Assembly: GCA_947044405.1 (NCBI GenBank)
Contig: CAMRHE010000167.1
Location: 2,029,001-2,093,000, forward strand
From: Leptodactylus fallax
Lineage: Eukaryota; Chordata; Amphibia; Anura; Leptodactylidae
Length of the DNA stretch: 64,000 bases
Direction: 5' to 3'
Shown: one piece after another, positions 35,436 to 46,779 of the stretch
How the letters are laid out: each line of letters opens with the position of its first letter
Position numbering within the stretch: position 1 is the first letter of the stretch
Notes under the pieces: model-generated
What the model saw: only the letters and a program-made list of their open reading frames with translations
Database searches by the model: none
Told to the model about the DNA's origin: nothing
Made by a program: the position numbers and the translations under genes

Positions 35436-36982
35436 CTTATACCAGCTGTATATAAATATATATATATATATGATTATATACAGGAGATACCCAGGTTATA
35501 CCAGCATGCTCCATATCACTATATACAAGAAGATGTATAACTTATACCAGCTGTACATATATAATTATATACAGTATATACCCAGGATATACCAGCATGG
35601 TCCATATCACTATATACAAGAAGATGTATAACTTATACCTGGTATACATATATAATTATATACAGGAGATACCCAGGTTATACCAGCATGGTCCATATCA
35701 CTATATACAAGAAGATGTATAACTTATACCAGCTGTACATATATAATTATATACAGGAGATCCCCAGGTTATACCAGCATGGTCCATATCACTATATACA
35801 AGAAGATGTATAACGTATACCAGCTGTACATATATAATTATATACAGGAGATACCCAGGTTATACCAGCATGGTCCATATCACTATATACAAGATGTATA
35901 ACTTATATCTGCTGTACATATATAATTATATACAGGAGATACCCAGGTTATACCAGCATGGTCCATATCACTATATACAAGAAGATGTATAACTTATACC
36001 AGCTGTACATATATAATTATATACAGGAGATACCCAGGTTATACCAGCATGGTCCATATCACTATATACAAGAAGATGTATAACTTATACCAGCTGTACA
36101 TATATAATTATATACAGGAGATACCCAGGTTATACCAGCATGGTCCATATCACTATATACAAGAAGATGTATAACTTATACCAGCTGTACATATATAATT
36201 ATATACAGGAGATACCCAGGATATACCAGCATGGTCCATATCACTGTATACAAGAAGATGTATAACTTATACCTGGTATACATATATAATTATATACAGG
36301 AGATCCCCAGGTTATACCGGCATGGTCCATATCACTATATACAAGAAGATGTATAACTTATACCAGCTGTACATATATAATTATATACAGTATATACCCA
36401 GGTTATACCAGCATGGTCCATATCACTATATACAAGAAGATGTATAACGTATACCAGCTGTACATATATAATTATATACAGGAGATACCCAGGTTATACC
36501 AGCATGGTCCATATCACTATATACAAGATGTATAACTTATATCTGCTGTACATATATAATTATATACAGGAGATACCCAGGTTATACCAGCATGGTCCAT
36601 ATCACTATATACAAGAAGATGTATAACTTATACCAGCTGTACATATATAATTATATACAGGAGATACCCAGGTTATACCAGCATGGTCCATATCACTATA
36701 TACAAGAAGATGTATAACTTATACCAGCTGTACATATATAATTATATACAGGAGATACCCAGGTTATACCAGCATGGTCCATATCACTATATACAAGAAG
36801 ATGTATAACTTATACCAGCTGTACATATATAATTATATACAGGAGATACCCAGGATATACCAGCATGGTCCATATCACTGTATACAAGAAGATGTATAAC
36901 TTATACCTGGTATACATATATAATTATATACAGGAGATCCCCAGGTTATACCAGCATGGTCCATATCACTATATACAAGAAG
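35436..36982 (+). repeat. 91-bp satellite array with 634-bp higher-order repeat
   Basis: Seventeen tandem units of about 91 bp. Unit phrases in order: CTTATACCAGCTGTACATAT, ATAATTATATACAGGAGATA, CCCAGGTTATACCAGCATGG, TCCATATCACTATATACAAG, AAGATGTATAA. Variant units recur every seventh position: the CCTGGTATAC variant at 35632, 36266 and 36900, the ACGTATACC short variant at 35813 and 36447, all exactly 634 bp apart. The first unit is longer because of a TA expansion. The same unit is present in reverse at 43224-44102. No coding role. Confidence 0.96.
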
Positions 36983-37787
36983 TATCTTTTTTATTATATA
37001 TTAGACATTTATAATAGTATATTACTTTGATTTTAGTCTGTAAATGAATGGATTTGTGCTGGAGGTTTTTAGTGGTAACTTCTATCCTAGTGCTTTGTAT
37101 TTCTATAGGGCCACATTTATCAGATACGATGTCTTTGCTGTTGTGGGACATTACAGAGGTCATGTTTGCTGACCCCCAACCCACTGCAAACATCCACCAG
37201 GGGAATGACCCATGAAGCACAGTGGAGGGGGCTGAGATAAGCCCGTGCTCTCCTTAGTAGGGTCTGTGATTATAGTAACACTGGTTATATTCCATTAATT
37301 ATCCCAATTAAAGCCTTCTTAAGACAAGCAGAATGCAATGTTATCTGCTATACCTTGGGCCCCTGCAGACCCCATATACCAGAACAGAGCTGGTATCCCA
37401 TGTAGCGTCCTCCCTTCATTATTACATTCCTCACCCTTACAGAAATAACAAGTTTATTGGCTGAAGGAGACAAAGTTTATATAAATGTTTATATGGTCTC
37501 CCTGCAAACAGATGATATCACAGAAATAGCATCAGAACATCAAGCGTTGTTTATAGGGACAGGACTCGCCTAATGGATTCATTCTCTCTTAATAGATTCC
37601 ATAATGAGCCCTTTTCCCATGTTTCATAGCCTTGTCGGACCGGTTCTCCCCATTAGTGTGGTCTGTTGGGCAATCATCCATGTACTTCTTAGTGTTGATA
37701 CTAATAATACATAGTTTGGGGCTGCAATTAGAAAGATGGGAGGTTATATGGACTTGTCACACAGTGTTCCCATGATGCAACATGCTC
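36983..37787. other. No feature recognised
   Basis: Unassigned. Confidence 0.45.
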
Positions 37788-37795
37788 CATACGTC

Positions 37796-38479
37796 ATACC
37801 TCCCAACTGTCCCGGATTCTGCCGGACAGTCCCAGGTTGTGGGTCCTGTCCCGCGTTCTCGGTTGGCGGGTGGTATGTCCCGGGTTCAATTCATCTGCGT
37901 CCGGAGAGGACGCAGATGAGCTGAATACAGTGGTGAAACAGGAGCCGTCCGTGGACAGCTCCCGCTTCAACCCTGTGCTCCGGCCCCGTGAGCTGTAGGC
38001 ATGATATGATGACGTCACTCACATTGGGACTGCAGCTCCCTTAACACTCTGGGAGAAGAGACAGCAGAGGAGCGAGGAGAGGTGAGTATCAGTATTTTTT
38101 ATGTTAAACTTTGGCATATGAAGAGGGACATTAAACTGGGGGGGCAGATAGAGGTGGCATTAAACTGGGGGTAACTAGAGGGGATCATTAAACTGTGGGC
38201 AACTGGAGGAGGACATTAAAGTGAAGGCAACTGGTGGAGGACATTAAACTCCTCCTCTAGTTGCCCCCAGTTTAATGTCCCCCTCCAGCTGCCCCCACAG
38301 TTTAATGTCCCTCTCCATCTGCCCCAGTTTAATGCCCCCCTCTAGTTGCCCCCAGTTTAAACTGGGGCAGCTGGAGGGGGGCATTAAACTATGGAGCAGC
38401 TGCAGGGTGACATTAAAATGGGGCAGCTGGAGGGGGACATTTTTTCTCTCTATCTGTCCTCTGAAAGTTGGGAGGTATG
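37796..38479. mobile_element. hAT-like non-autonomous transposon with perfect 8-bp duplication
   Basis: Ends ATACCTCCCAACTGTCC and GTTGGGAGGTATG are inverted copies. CATACGTC is repeated exactly on both sides (37788-37795 and 38480-38487), the 8-bp duplication typical of hAT elements. The interior holds a palindrome (CATCTGCGTCCGGAGAGGAC, then GCAGATGAG), a CRE octamer at 38010-38017 and a minisatellite. No transposase. Confidence 0.9.
38112..38452. repeat. Minisatellite (~32-36 bp) with an internal inverted block
   Basis: Units like GACATTAAACTGGGGGCAAC, then TGGAGGAG. The orientation flips at about 38250 and flips back at about 38358, where CCCCAGTTTAAACTGGGG forms a perfect palindrome. 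Confidence 0.88.
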
Positions 38480-38545
38480 CATACGTCACTGATGTCATTT
38501 TCAGACTCTTCAATGATTGTGGCCTAGAAAGCCTTGTATTATGTA

Positions 38546-38894
38546 AAGGGGTTTTCCTAGACTTATTAATTGATGACTTATCTTTAGGATAGGTCATCAA
38601 TTGGAGATCAGCGGCGGCCTGCCCCCCACGGATCAGCTATTTGAAGTGGCATTGGCCCTCCCTGATCACCGCTTCTGCTTCACAAACCATGTGATGTGAC
38701 ATTCATCGGTCACATGACCTGTCCGCAGCTCAGTCCCATTTAAAGGAATGAGGCTGAGCTGCAGTACCAAGTACAGCCACTATATAATGTACGGCACTAT
38801 GCTTGGTATTCAGTCAAACAGTTGATCTGACACTTTGGTCCCCCACCACCTATCATAAGGATAGATCATCAATTATTAAGCCTGGAAAACCCCT
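38546..38894. mobile_element. TTAA-type MITE (diverged copy)
   Basis: AGGGGTTTTCCTAGACTTAT at the left and CCTGGAAAACCCCTTTAG at the right. Inner pair GATGACTTATCTTTAGGAT and ATCATAAGGATAGATCATC. Directly followed by the next MITE. Confidence 0.8.
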
Positions 38895-39196
38895 TTAGAC
38901 TAAGGCGCCACGTAGCAGGCCGCAGATAAAAAGCACTGTGGGAGTAACCCTGGCGGCAACACATTATTTTATTTCCCACAGCAAAAGACTTTCTGTTTCC
39001 ATTATACCTATAAGGAAACCACCAGCATTTCCATAGGTATAATTGACATGCTACAATTTCCAAAACCACATGGTTTTGGAAATCGCAGCATGTCCGCTGT
39101 ACACATTTTTCCGCAACGTGTGGATGGGATTCATTGCATGACTGTAAAACGCCGCAGCCAAACAACGTCGGTTGCACCATGTGGGGCCCTGGCCTT
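38895..39196. mobile_element. MITE of the GGGGCCCCAC family (third copy)
   Basis: Starts ACTAAGGCGCCACGTAGC and ends CCATGTGGGGCCCTGGCCTT. Central pair CCAAAACCACATGGTTTTGG. Abuts the TTAA-type element on its left, as at 48.2 kb and 59.4 kb. Confidence 0.75.
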
Positions 39197-39719
39197 AAAG
39201 TTCACAAACCCTACAAGTGTTAAAGCAAAATAAGAAGTGAAATTAAGATCGATCACACATGGATTAAAATGTTACCAGAGATGAACTCCAGTCTGGAGAT
39301 ATGTGACCTGGGGAATTCTCATATCTGTCTCATTGGTTTATTACAGTGTGTCAGGAGCCGCTGTGATAGATGTGGTCATATCAGATGGATGGAATGGTGT
39401 GGATTTTACTCTTTTTAATAATATGCAGCAAAATCTGCATGTATCTTGTAAATTTTCAAGCAGTTGTTATGGATTTTGTAGCAGATTTGCTTAAAAATCA
39501 GTAATAGACTTTTTTTCTGCAAAATTTGCTAAATATACTTTGTATTTTTTCGTTTGGAGATCTCTGCTTGGCGACATTCTTGTGTATATTCAGATGCTGA
39601 ACACCAGCACTTCTTACCGCTGAGGGTTTGCTTCCTTTTCTGTGCAGAGTAGGCAATTCTCTGTGAACTAAACACCGCAGCAGCCGAAATCTCTCCTGCC
39701 CTGAAGATCTGCTACATAT
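39197..39719. other. No feature recognised
   Basis: Unassigned, AT-rich. Confidence 0.45.
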
Positions 39720-39990
39720 CAGGGCTGTGGAGCCAAAATAGGAGTCGCAGAGTGAACTCAGAGTTGGGAAATAGTTACCGACCCTTATTCCGACTTCAAA
39801 ATAAAATGAATTATTTTTAATGATATTATAGAATTATTAATACTATAATTAGATGTATAGTTTGTTACAAATTTACTTTTATATGAATTCAGTGTATTAG
39901 AGGATCTTTGACTCCTGCTTCAACTCCTTCATCAGAAGCAGTAGAGTCAGGATGTGGAATAGTAGATGGCCTACCAACTCCACAGACGTA
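39720..39990. mobile_element. hAT-like non-autonomous repeat
   Basis: Begins CAGGGCTGTGGAGCC and ends CCAACTCCACAG, an inverted pair. The CAGGG start is typical of hAT elements. GACTCC phrases fill the ends. Target duplication is eroded (GCTACA on both sides). Confidence 0.65.
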
Positions 39991-40333
39991 GCTACAAAGT
40001 ATTTCATCACCCATGTGCAAAAAGTGTGAGGGAATGCAACACAAAAAGCACAGGATGCAGTCTATCACAATCCACAGGCCCCATAAATCTCCCCAACCCT
40101 CCAAGCCAAAAGGTCCTAAGAGAGTTGAGGACTATAGTCCCCCTTCTTGAAGCTAAGGAAGACCCAGTCTTACTTCTGGTTTTCACCTGAATGCTAACCC
40201 AAGTGTCCATCAAACTCAAGGATTATCAAGACTGGATGTCATTGTAGCAAACACTAAGCTCTGCAAAGAAATAGATTCTGCTTAAACTTTCACTGTTGTT
40301 CAGTTCAGTTTCCTTTGCCCTTTCATGGCTGGC
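39991..40333. other. No feature recognised
   Basis: Unassigned. Confidence 0.45.
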
Positions 40334-40947
40334 TTACTTAGTCTGAGTCAGAAAGGGTACTATGTCAGAAGGGGTATGTGTGCGGTGTCAGAAAGGGTAT
40401 ATGTACTATGTCACAAGGGGTATGTGTACTATGTTACAAAGATGTATATGTACTATGTCACAAGGGGTATATGTACTATGTGCCAATGGGTACATGTACT
40501 ATGTCACAAGGGGTACATGTACTATGTCACAAGGGGTATGTGTACTATGTTACAAAGATGTATATGTACTATGTCACAAGGGGTATATGTACTATGTGCC
40601 AATGGGTACATGTACTATGTCACAAGGGGTATATGTACTATGTAAGAAGGAATATGTGTACTATGTCAGAAAGGGTATATGTACTGTGTCACAAGGGGTA
40701 TATGTACTATGTAAGAAGGAATATGTGTACTATGTCAGAAAGGGTACATGTACTATGTCACAAGGGGTATATGTGCTATGTCAGAAAGATGTGTATGTAC
40801 TATGTCACAAGGGGTATATGTACTATGTGAGAAGAAATATGTGCACTATGTCAGAAAGGGTATATGTACTATGTGCCAATGGGTACATGTACTATGTCAC
40901 AAGGGGTATACATACTATGTCACAAGGGGTATATATACCTTTGTAGG
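40334..40947 (+). repeat. 23-bp minisatellite, open in all three plus-strand frames
   Basis: About 26 units of the type ATGTCACAAGGGGTATATGT, then ACT. A block of five units (40421-40536) is repeated next to itself with a 116-bp shift. Because 23 is not a multiple of three and the unit has no stop in any frame, long overlapping open frames (up to 194 codons) appear in all three plus frames. They are a by-product of the repeat. Confidence 0.95.
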
Positions 40948-43102
40948 CCACCTTTTGGTGTGAAGAGTCTTACAGCCCATACATGCCCTGCCAAGAATCC
41001 CGGGGAAAGAATATGCAAATAAATTCTCCTTAATGCAAAAAGGGAAACTTGCTCTAGCGTCACCTTTTGCAAGATACCTTACTATAGGTGCAAGCATAGA
41101 TCTCAGTGCAGGCACATGACTAGGTGGAGGAAACGCCTGATTTATGCACCCTCCACCTGTGCAGGTGATCTGAAGACTGCACTAGTCTATGTAAATCTGC
41201 CCCAATGTTTCCATTCACTGACAGACAGCAGATATTTGAAACCCTACGTATGTTAAAAAATCGCACATCTTATCACTATCGACCACTTTGGAAAACCATC
41301 TTAATGGTCGCACAGTGCACAAAACCATCGCCAAAAATAAAAAATGAGCGTATTCCTTTAAAGTGAGATCACTGTTGTTTTGAATTTTCCTGAAGAAGTC
41401 TTCAGATCTTTTGCTGCTTTCATGTCGATCATAAGTCATAGCGGGCCGCTCACACTGAATGACAGGACTATTGTGTAACCTGATCGCACACTCGTGCAAT
41501 GTACTCTGAGAAGCCGTGTAGTATCCAGCCTCCCCTCCGGGTATGCATATCTTGGCCTAAATAATGCAGGCAGGTCTCGGGCTCATTCTTTTGATATCCG
41601 CGGCCTCCCCAGCTGTTTGCACAGCTTCTTTACATGCAGGGGACTTGTTGCTGGAACAAACCTCCTTTGTCGTACAGTATTTGCATATTACCCTTCATTC
41701 ACATAAGGTCCATGTTTGACAAACTTCATCCCACAAAGAGGAAACTTCAAAAAGGAAGTGAGGCCAGGTGGGATTATACCTGCTTTTATCTTCAGGTGCA
41801 AGGAGAATGTGTTGGAGACAGTGTAACAGGCTTGAATTCTTGTATACAGCAAATTCTTCCATTGACAACCTGCAAAAGGCAATTTGCAATGTCTTGCTGA
41901 GGATGAGGAGGATGCCCCATCCCTGGTAGTATTCCTGAGAGACTGATACCTGTAATCCGCTGTATACATTAGTAGTAACGGTATACTGTACGTAGCATGC
42001 GCTACATACGGTTATACAGAACCTCCACTGCAGATTCTGTCAGATTTAACATGAAGAATAAGTGCCTGTTCACACTTCCGCCTCAAATTCCTCTCCAGGT
42101 AGATCATATCAATCTGCAGTAGTCATCACAACAACATGACACCACAGCAGAGCCTAATGGGCCTCAATTTAGACCTTTGGTGCCTTGAGGGGTATATATA
42201 TCTACATGTAACACTGCTACCAGGTAGTCAAAGGGACTTTTTCAAGTGACTTAAAATTACCCTTCAAGTTTTACATAAAAGTACACCTTTTAGACTGTGC
42301 TAGAGGCAGGACCTAGTAGGATAACTGGCAGGCATAATACACTATAGTATTGAATAGATATAATGGTCAAGTCTCCTAATGTATGTAAAAAAAAAAAATT
42401 AAAAAAGGTTAATAAAATGTGAAAAACTGCATTAAAATAGACAAATTATAAAATATACCCTCCCCTTTCCTGCTTTACTATGCAAAAAAAATATGATTAT
42501 TTGCTATAACTGGTATTAGCAGAGTTAACCCAAACTTGCATGATATCTTATAACTTAACAAAAGCCAATAAAAAGTCACATTGGTTTTTTTCGTCTTCTA
42601 TGATAAGATATCACGCTGCAGAACTTCAGGTTGGCTCTGCTACATCTGTATATATGTAATTTGTAATACTTGTAACACATGTATTCTTATCGGCGCCATC
42701 TTCAGGATTTACACGTGTATTTACTAGACCTAAGCAGCAGAAACATCTGCCCCTACAATGTGCCGCCCAAAGTAACAAGGTCACGGCCGTTAGTTAGTAA
42801 AACTTGCTCCTTTTGACCCTTAGCATTTGTTTACTTAAAATCCAGAGTTTAAGCAGATAACAGAAAGCAAACAGGAATTTTTTTTTTTTGGTCTGAGCAC
42901 TCTCGTAAAAATGGAGAGTCATTAAAATTGTGACAAGATTTTATGAGAGGCTGTAAAACGCATGGAGAGACTACAGATCTGCTGTCACTGGGTGTAGTCG
43001 CCTGCAAGTTACATAGGATGCAGTAGTATCATGTATGTGCTCAGCGTGTTCACTACTATATATGTTCATCTATCACTAGGACAACTGCTGTTATACAAGA
43101 AC
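40948..43102. other. No feature recognised
   Basis: About 2.1 kb of unassigned sequence. 42060-42140 begins like a GTTCACACTTCCG-type MITE. No exon or RNA gene recognised. Confidence 0.4.
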
Positions 43103-43106
43103 TTAC

Positions 43107-43116
43107 ACTCAAGTGC

Positions 43117-43148
<32 letters not shown>

Positions 43149-43200
43149 GTCCTTTAATAGTCCCACAGTGGGGAAATTCAGAAATACAGAAGGCAATAGA
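43107..43200 (-). mobile_element. L2/Rex-like LINE 3' end with (ATT)n tail
   Basis: On the minus strand GAATTTCCCCACTGTGGGAC, then TATTAAAGGA and about 14 ATT units. This is the characteristic tail of L2-group LINEs in fish and frogs. Only the 3' end is recognisable. Confidence 0.7.
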
Positions 43201-43223
43201 GGCAAACTATGTACTGTATCTAG

Positions 43224-44102
43224 GTACAGCTGGTATAAGTTATACATCTTCTTGTATATAGTGATATGGACCATGCTGGTATAACCTGGGTATATACTGT
43301 ATATAATTATATATGTACAGCTGGTATAAGTTATACATATTCTTGTATATAGTGATATGGACCATGCTGGTATAACCTGGGTATATACTGTATATAATTA
43401 TATATGTACAGCTGGTATAAGTTATACATCTTCTTGTATAAAGTGATACGGACCATGCTGGTATAACCTGGGTATCTCCTATATATAATTATATATGTAC
43501 AGCAGGTATAAGTTATACATCTTCTTGTATATAGTGATATGGACCATGCTGGTATAACCTGGGTATATACTGTATATAATTATATATGTACAGCTGGTAT
43601 AAGTTATACATATTCTTGTATATAGTGATATGGACCATGCTGGTATAACCTGGGTATCTTCTGTATATAATTATATATGTACAGCTGGTATAAGTTATAC
43701 ATCTTCTTGTATACAGTGATATGGACCATGCTGGTATAACCTGGGTATCTCCTGTATATAATTATATATGTACAGCTGGTATAAGTTATACATCTTCTTG
43801 TATATAGTGATATGGACCATGCTGGTATAACCTGGGTATCTCCTGTATATAATTATATATGTACAGCTGGTATAAGTTATACATCTTCTTGTATAAAGTG
43901 ATATGGACCATGCTGGTATAACCTGGGTATCTCCTGTATATAATTATATATGTACAGCTGGTATAAGTTATACATCTTCTTGTATATAGTGATATGGGCC
44001 ATGCTGGTATAACCTGGGTATATACTGTATATAATTATATATGTACAGCTGGTATAAGTTATACATCTTCTTGTATATAGTGATATGGACCATGCTGGTA
44101 TA
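43224..44102 (-). repeat. 91-bp satellite array, reverse orientation
   Basis: About ten units of the same 91-bp repeat as 35436-36982, reverse-complemented: GTACAGCTGGTATAAGTTAT, then ACATCTTCTTGTATATAGTG, ATATGGACCATGCTGGTATA, ACCTGGGTATATACTGTATA, then TAATTATATAT. Private variants here (CTTGTATAAAGTG, CATATTCTTG) are absent from the other array, so the two arrays have been homogenised separately. The last unit decays after 44102. Confidence 0.95.
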
Positions 44103-45120
44103 TTCTGGGCTTCTTCTGGTATATAGTTACATTTATACAGCTGGTTATATGCTCTATAAATATATGATTCATTCCAGAATGTAAAATATGGTTTTATATT
44201 GGAATAAATATCATTTGCTGTAGTTTTAAAGCCCCTGTAGAACAGAAACTTAAGACTTGATCATATGATACATCTGGAGCACTCGTAGCTCCGATGTTAC
44301 AGTAGTATGCGCCATCATTTAGGATGTATGTCTTGGGGAACATATATTGCACATGTCGTGGGACTTGTGTAAAGCTCAGATCAGACCAGAATCCCACAGT
44401 AGACCAATAATTAAGGAGTTGAAAGTTGAGAAGTAAAGTATTCTTTATAATTTATTTATTATATTGTTACATTGATTCTATTTTCCTTCTCAGTTCCATG
44501 AAAGCACGTCCGGGGATCACCAAATGATATCTGAGATGGAAGGAAGGATGGTGGGGGATAGGAAGTATGACGCCACATATTTAATTCCTCTATTCCAGAG
44601 TCTCAGAATATTTGTGGATTATAATCAGTATCTTTCTAATAATAATTATAACCAGTCATTTTTGGGCATCTTGATCTTCTAATAGATGACAACCAGTAGT
44701 GACAGCTATTTTGCCCACGTGAGATGCCACACAGACATTGAATGGTTTACATTGATCTTGCAGCCTGACCTGTGTTTTGTTGGTCCCTCCTATATCAGAG
44801 AGTACTGGAATGTACGCTGGAGTCCCTGTTGAGTATACCACTAGGATGACTGCCATTTTGACCACTTACGAGGTCCCTCCTCTCATACCAACATCAAGAA
44901 CGAGTGAACTGTGGTTCCTGAGAGGGCCCAGTGTTCTTTCTACAATATACAAAGACCCCAGTACTATAGATACCATAAGGTTAATGGGGCTCTCATTACG
45001 AATTTTCCATTTTTTACCTTTGGCTTTCCTTACATCCCCTCATCCGAAGTGTAGCCTTAGGGAGTGCAGAGGTAGCAGTTGCTACTGGGCCCTGGAGCCT
45101 GAAGGGACCCAAAGCCTCTT
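44103..45120. other. No feature recognised
   Basis: Decayed satellite to about 44150, then unassigned sequence up to the Tc1 element. Confidence 0.45.
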
Positions 45121-45122
45121 TA

Positions 45123-45319
45123 CAGGGGGGAAAAAAGTATTTAGTCAGCCACCAATTGTGCAAGTTCTCCCACTTAAAAAGATGAGGCCGGACTGTAATT
45201 GTCATCATAGGTACACCTCAACTATGAGAGACAAAATGAGAAAACATATCCAGAAATCACATTGTCTGATTTTTAAAGAATTTATTTGCAAATTATGGAG
45301 GAAAATAAGTATTTGGTCA
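45123..45319. repeat. Left TIR of Tc1 copy D
   Basis: Inverted copy of 46525-46723, ending inward at GTATTTGGTCA. The inner repetition of AAGTATTTGGTC near the inner end echoes the outer AAGTATTTAGTC, which fits the inner and outer transposase-binding repeats of Sleeping Beauty-type elements. Confidence 0.85.
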
Positions 45320-45335
45320 ATAACAAAAGTTCATC

Positions 45336-46358
45336 TCAATACTTTGTTATATATCTTTTGTTGGCAATGACAGAGGTCAAACGTTTTCTGTAAGTCTTCA
45401 CAAGGTTGGCACACACTGTTGCTGGTATGTTGGCCCATTCCTCCATGCAGATCTCCTCTAGAGCAGGGATGTTTTGGGGCTGTCGCTGGGCAACACGGAC
45501 TTTCAACTCCCTCCAAAGGTTTTCTATGGGGTTGAGATCTGGAGACTGGCTAGGCCACTCCAGGACCTTGAAATGCTTCTTAAGAAGCCGCTCCTTCGTT
45601 GCCCTGGTGGTGTGCTTGGGATCATTGTCATGCTGAAAGACCCAGCCACGTTTCATCTTCAATGCCCTTGCTGATGGAAGGAGGTTTGCACTCAAAATTT
45701 CACTATACATGGCCCCATTCATTCTTTCATGTACACGGATCAGTCGTCCTGGTCCCTTTGCAGAGAAACAGCCCCAAAGCATGATGTTGCCCCCCCCATG
45801 CTTCACAGTAGGTATGGTGTTCTTTGGATACAACTCAGCATTCACTCTCCTCCAAACACGACGAGTTGTGTTTCTACCAAACACTTCTACTTTGGTTTCA
45901 TCTGACCATATGACATTCTCCCAATACTCTTCTGGAACATCCAAATGCTCTCTAGCAAACTTCAGACGGGCCCGGATATGTATTGGCTTAAGCAGGGGGA
46001 CACGTCTGGCACTGCAGGATCTGAGTCCCTGGCGGCGTAGTGTGTTACTGACGGTAGCCTTTGTTACGTTAGTCCCAGCTTTCTGCAGGTCAGTCACTAG
46101 GTCCCCCCGTGTGGTTCTGGGATTTTTGCTCACCATACTTGTGATCATTTTGACCCCACGGGGTGACATCTTGCGTGGAGCCCCTGATGGAGGGAGATTA
46201 TCAGTGGTCTTGTATGTCTTCCATTTTCTAATTATTGCTCCCACAGTTGATTTCTTCACACCAAGCTGCTTGCCTATTGCAGATTCAGTCTTCCCAGCCT
46301 GGTGCAGGGCTACAATTTTGTTTCTGGTGTCCTTCCACAGCTCTTTGGTCTTCACCAT
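45336..46358 (-). CDS. Tc1-family transposase, intact (340 aa)
   Basis: Cut-and-paste DNA transposase that binds the TIRs of its own element and inserts it at TA. The frame is uninterrupted from [14 protein letters not shown] to YITKY. Residues 1-50 form the first helix-turn-helix ([18 protein letters not shown]), followed by a GAPRK linker and a second HTH at about 60-120 ([17 protein letters not shown]). The catalytic domain shows WSDET with Asp153, HDNDPKHT with Asp244 and SPDLNPIEN with Glu279: a DD34E triad at the same positions and total length as Sleeping Beauty-type enzymes. A Gly-rich [13 protein letters not shown] block is at 186-198. No intron. The start is fixed by agreement with copies C and E. 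An Arg at 335 stands where copy C has Gly, so activity is unproven. Confidence 0.95.
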   Translation of the reverse strand: MVKTKELWKDTRNKIVALHQAGKTESAIGKQLGVKKSTVGAIIRKWKTYKTTDNLPPSGAPRKMSPRGVKMITSMVSKNPRTTRGDLVTDLQKAGTNVTKATVSNTLRRQGLRSCSARRVPLLKPIHIRARLKFAREHLDVPEEYWENVIWSDETKVEVFGRNTTRRVWRRVNAELYPKNTIPTVKHGGGNIMLWGCFSAKGPGRLIRVHERMNGAMYSEILSANLLPSARALKMKRGWVFQHDNDPKHTTRATKERLLKKHFKVLEWPSQSPDLNPIENLWRELKVRVAQRQPQNIPALEEICMEEWANIPATVCANLVKTYRKRLTSVIANKRYITKY

Positions 46359-46524
46359 AGTGGAGTTTGGAGTGTGACTGTTTGAGGTTGTGGACAGGTG
46401 TCTTTTATACTGATAACAATGTCAAACAGGAGCCATTACTACAGGTAATGAGTGGAGGACAGAGAAGCCTCTTAAAGAAGAAGTTACAGGTCTGTGAGAG
46501 CCAGAAATCTTGCTTGTTTGCAAG

Positions 46525-46723
46525 TGACCAAATACTTATTTTCCACCATAATTTGCAAATAAATTCTTAAAACATGAGACAATGTGATTTTCTGGATTTG
46601 TTTTCTCATTTTGTCTCTCATAGTTGAGGTCTACCTATGATGACAATTACAGGCCGGCCTCATCTTTTTAAGTGGGAGAACCTGCACAATTGGTGGCTGA
46701 CTAAATACTTTTTTCCCCCACTG
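46525..46723. repeat. Right TIR of Tc1 copy D
   Basis: Inverted copy of 45123-45319. The transposase start codon lies 166 bp inside it. Confidence 0.85.
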
Positions 46724-46779
46724 TAGATAGCAAATGGTAAGTGGGGGCTCTGTTACAGATTTTGGATTGGGGCTTAGGA

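Larger units (their letters stand above)
45123..46723 (-). mobile_element. Tc1-like transposon, lineage 2 copy D, complete (1601 bp)
   Basis: The left end is CAGGGGGGAAAAAAGTATTT and the right end (read inward) CAGTGGGGGAAAAAAGTATT, with TA at 45121-45122 and 46724-46725. TIRs are about 197 and 199 bp (45123-45319 and 46525-46723) and differ at roughly a dozen sites, so the insertion is not brand new. It carries an uninterrupted transposase. Copies C (9366) and E (22127) belong to the same lineage. Confidence 0.97.

Noticed and set aside
37870..37895. tRNA B-box-like GGGTTCAATTC
   Set aside because: No A box, acceptor stem or anticodon arm fits around it; it lies inside the hAT-like element.
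40362..40946. 194-codon open frame as a gene
   Set aside because: It is created by a 23-bp tandem unit that lacks stops in all frames; the other two frames are equally open.
44777..45370. 197-codon plus-strand frame
   Set aside because: It runs into the end of the Tc1 element on the strand opposite its transposase; no domain and no splice support.
45709..46377. 222-codon plus-strand frame
   Set aside because: It is the antisense shadow of the intact transposase at 45336-46358.
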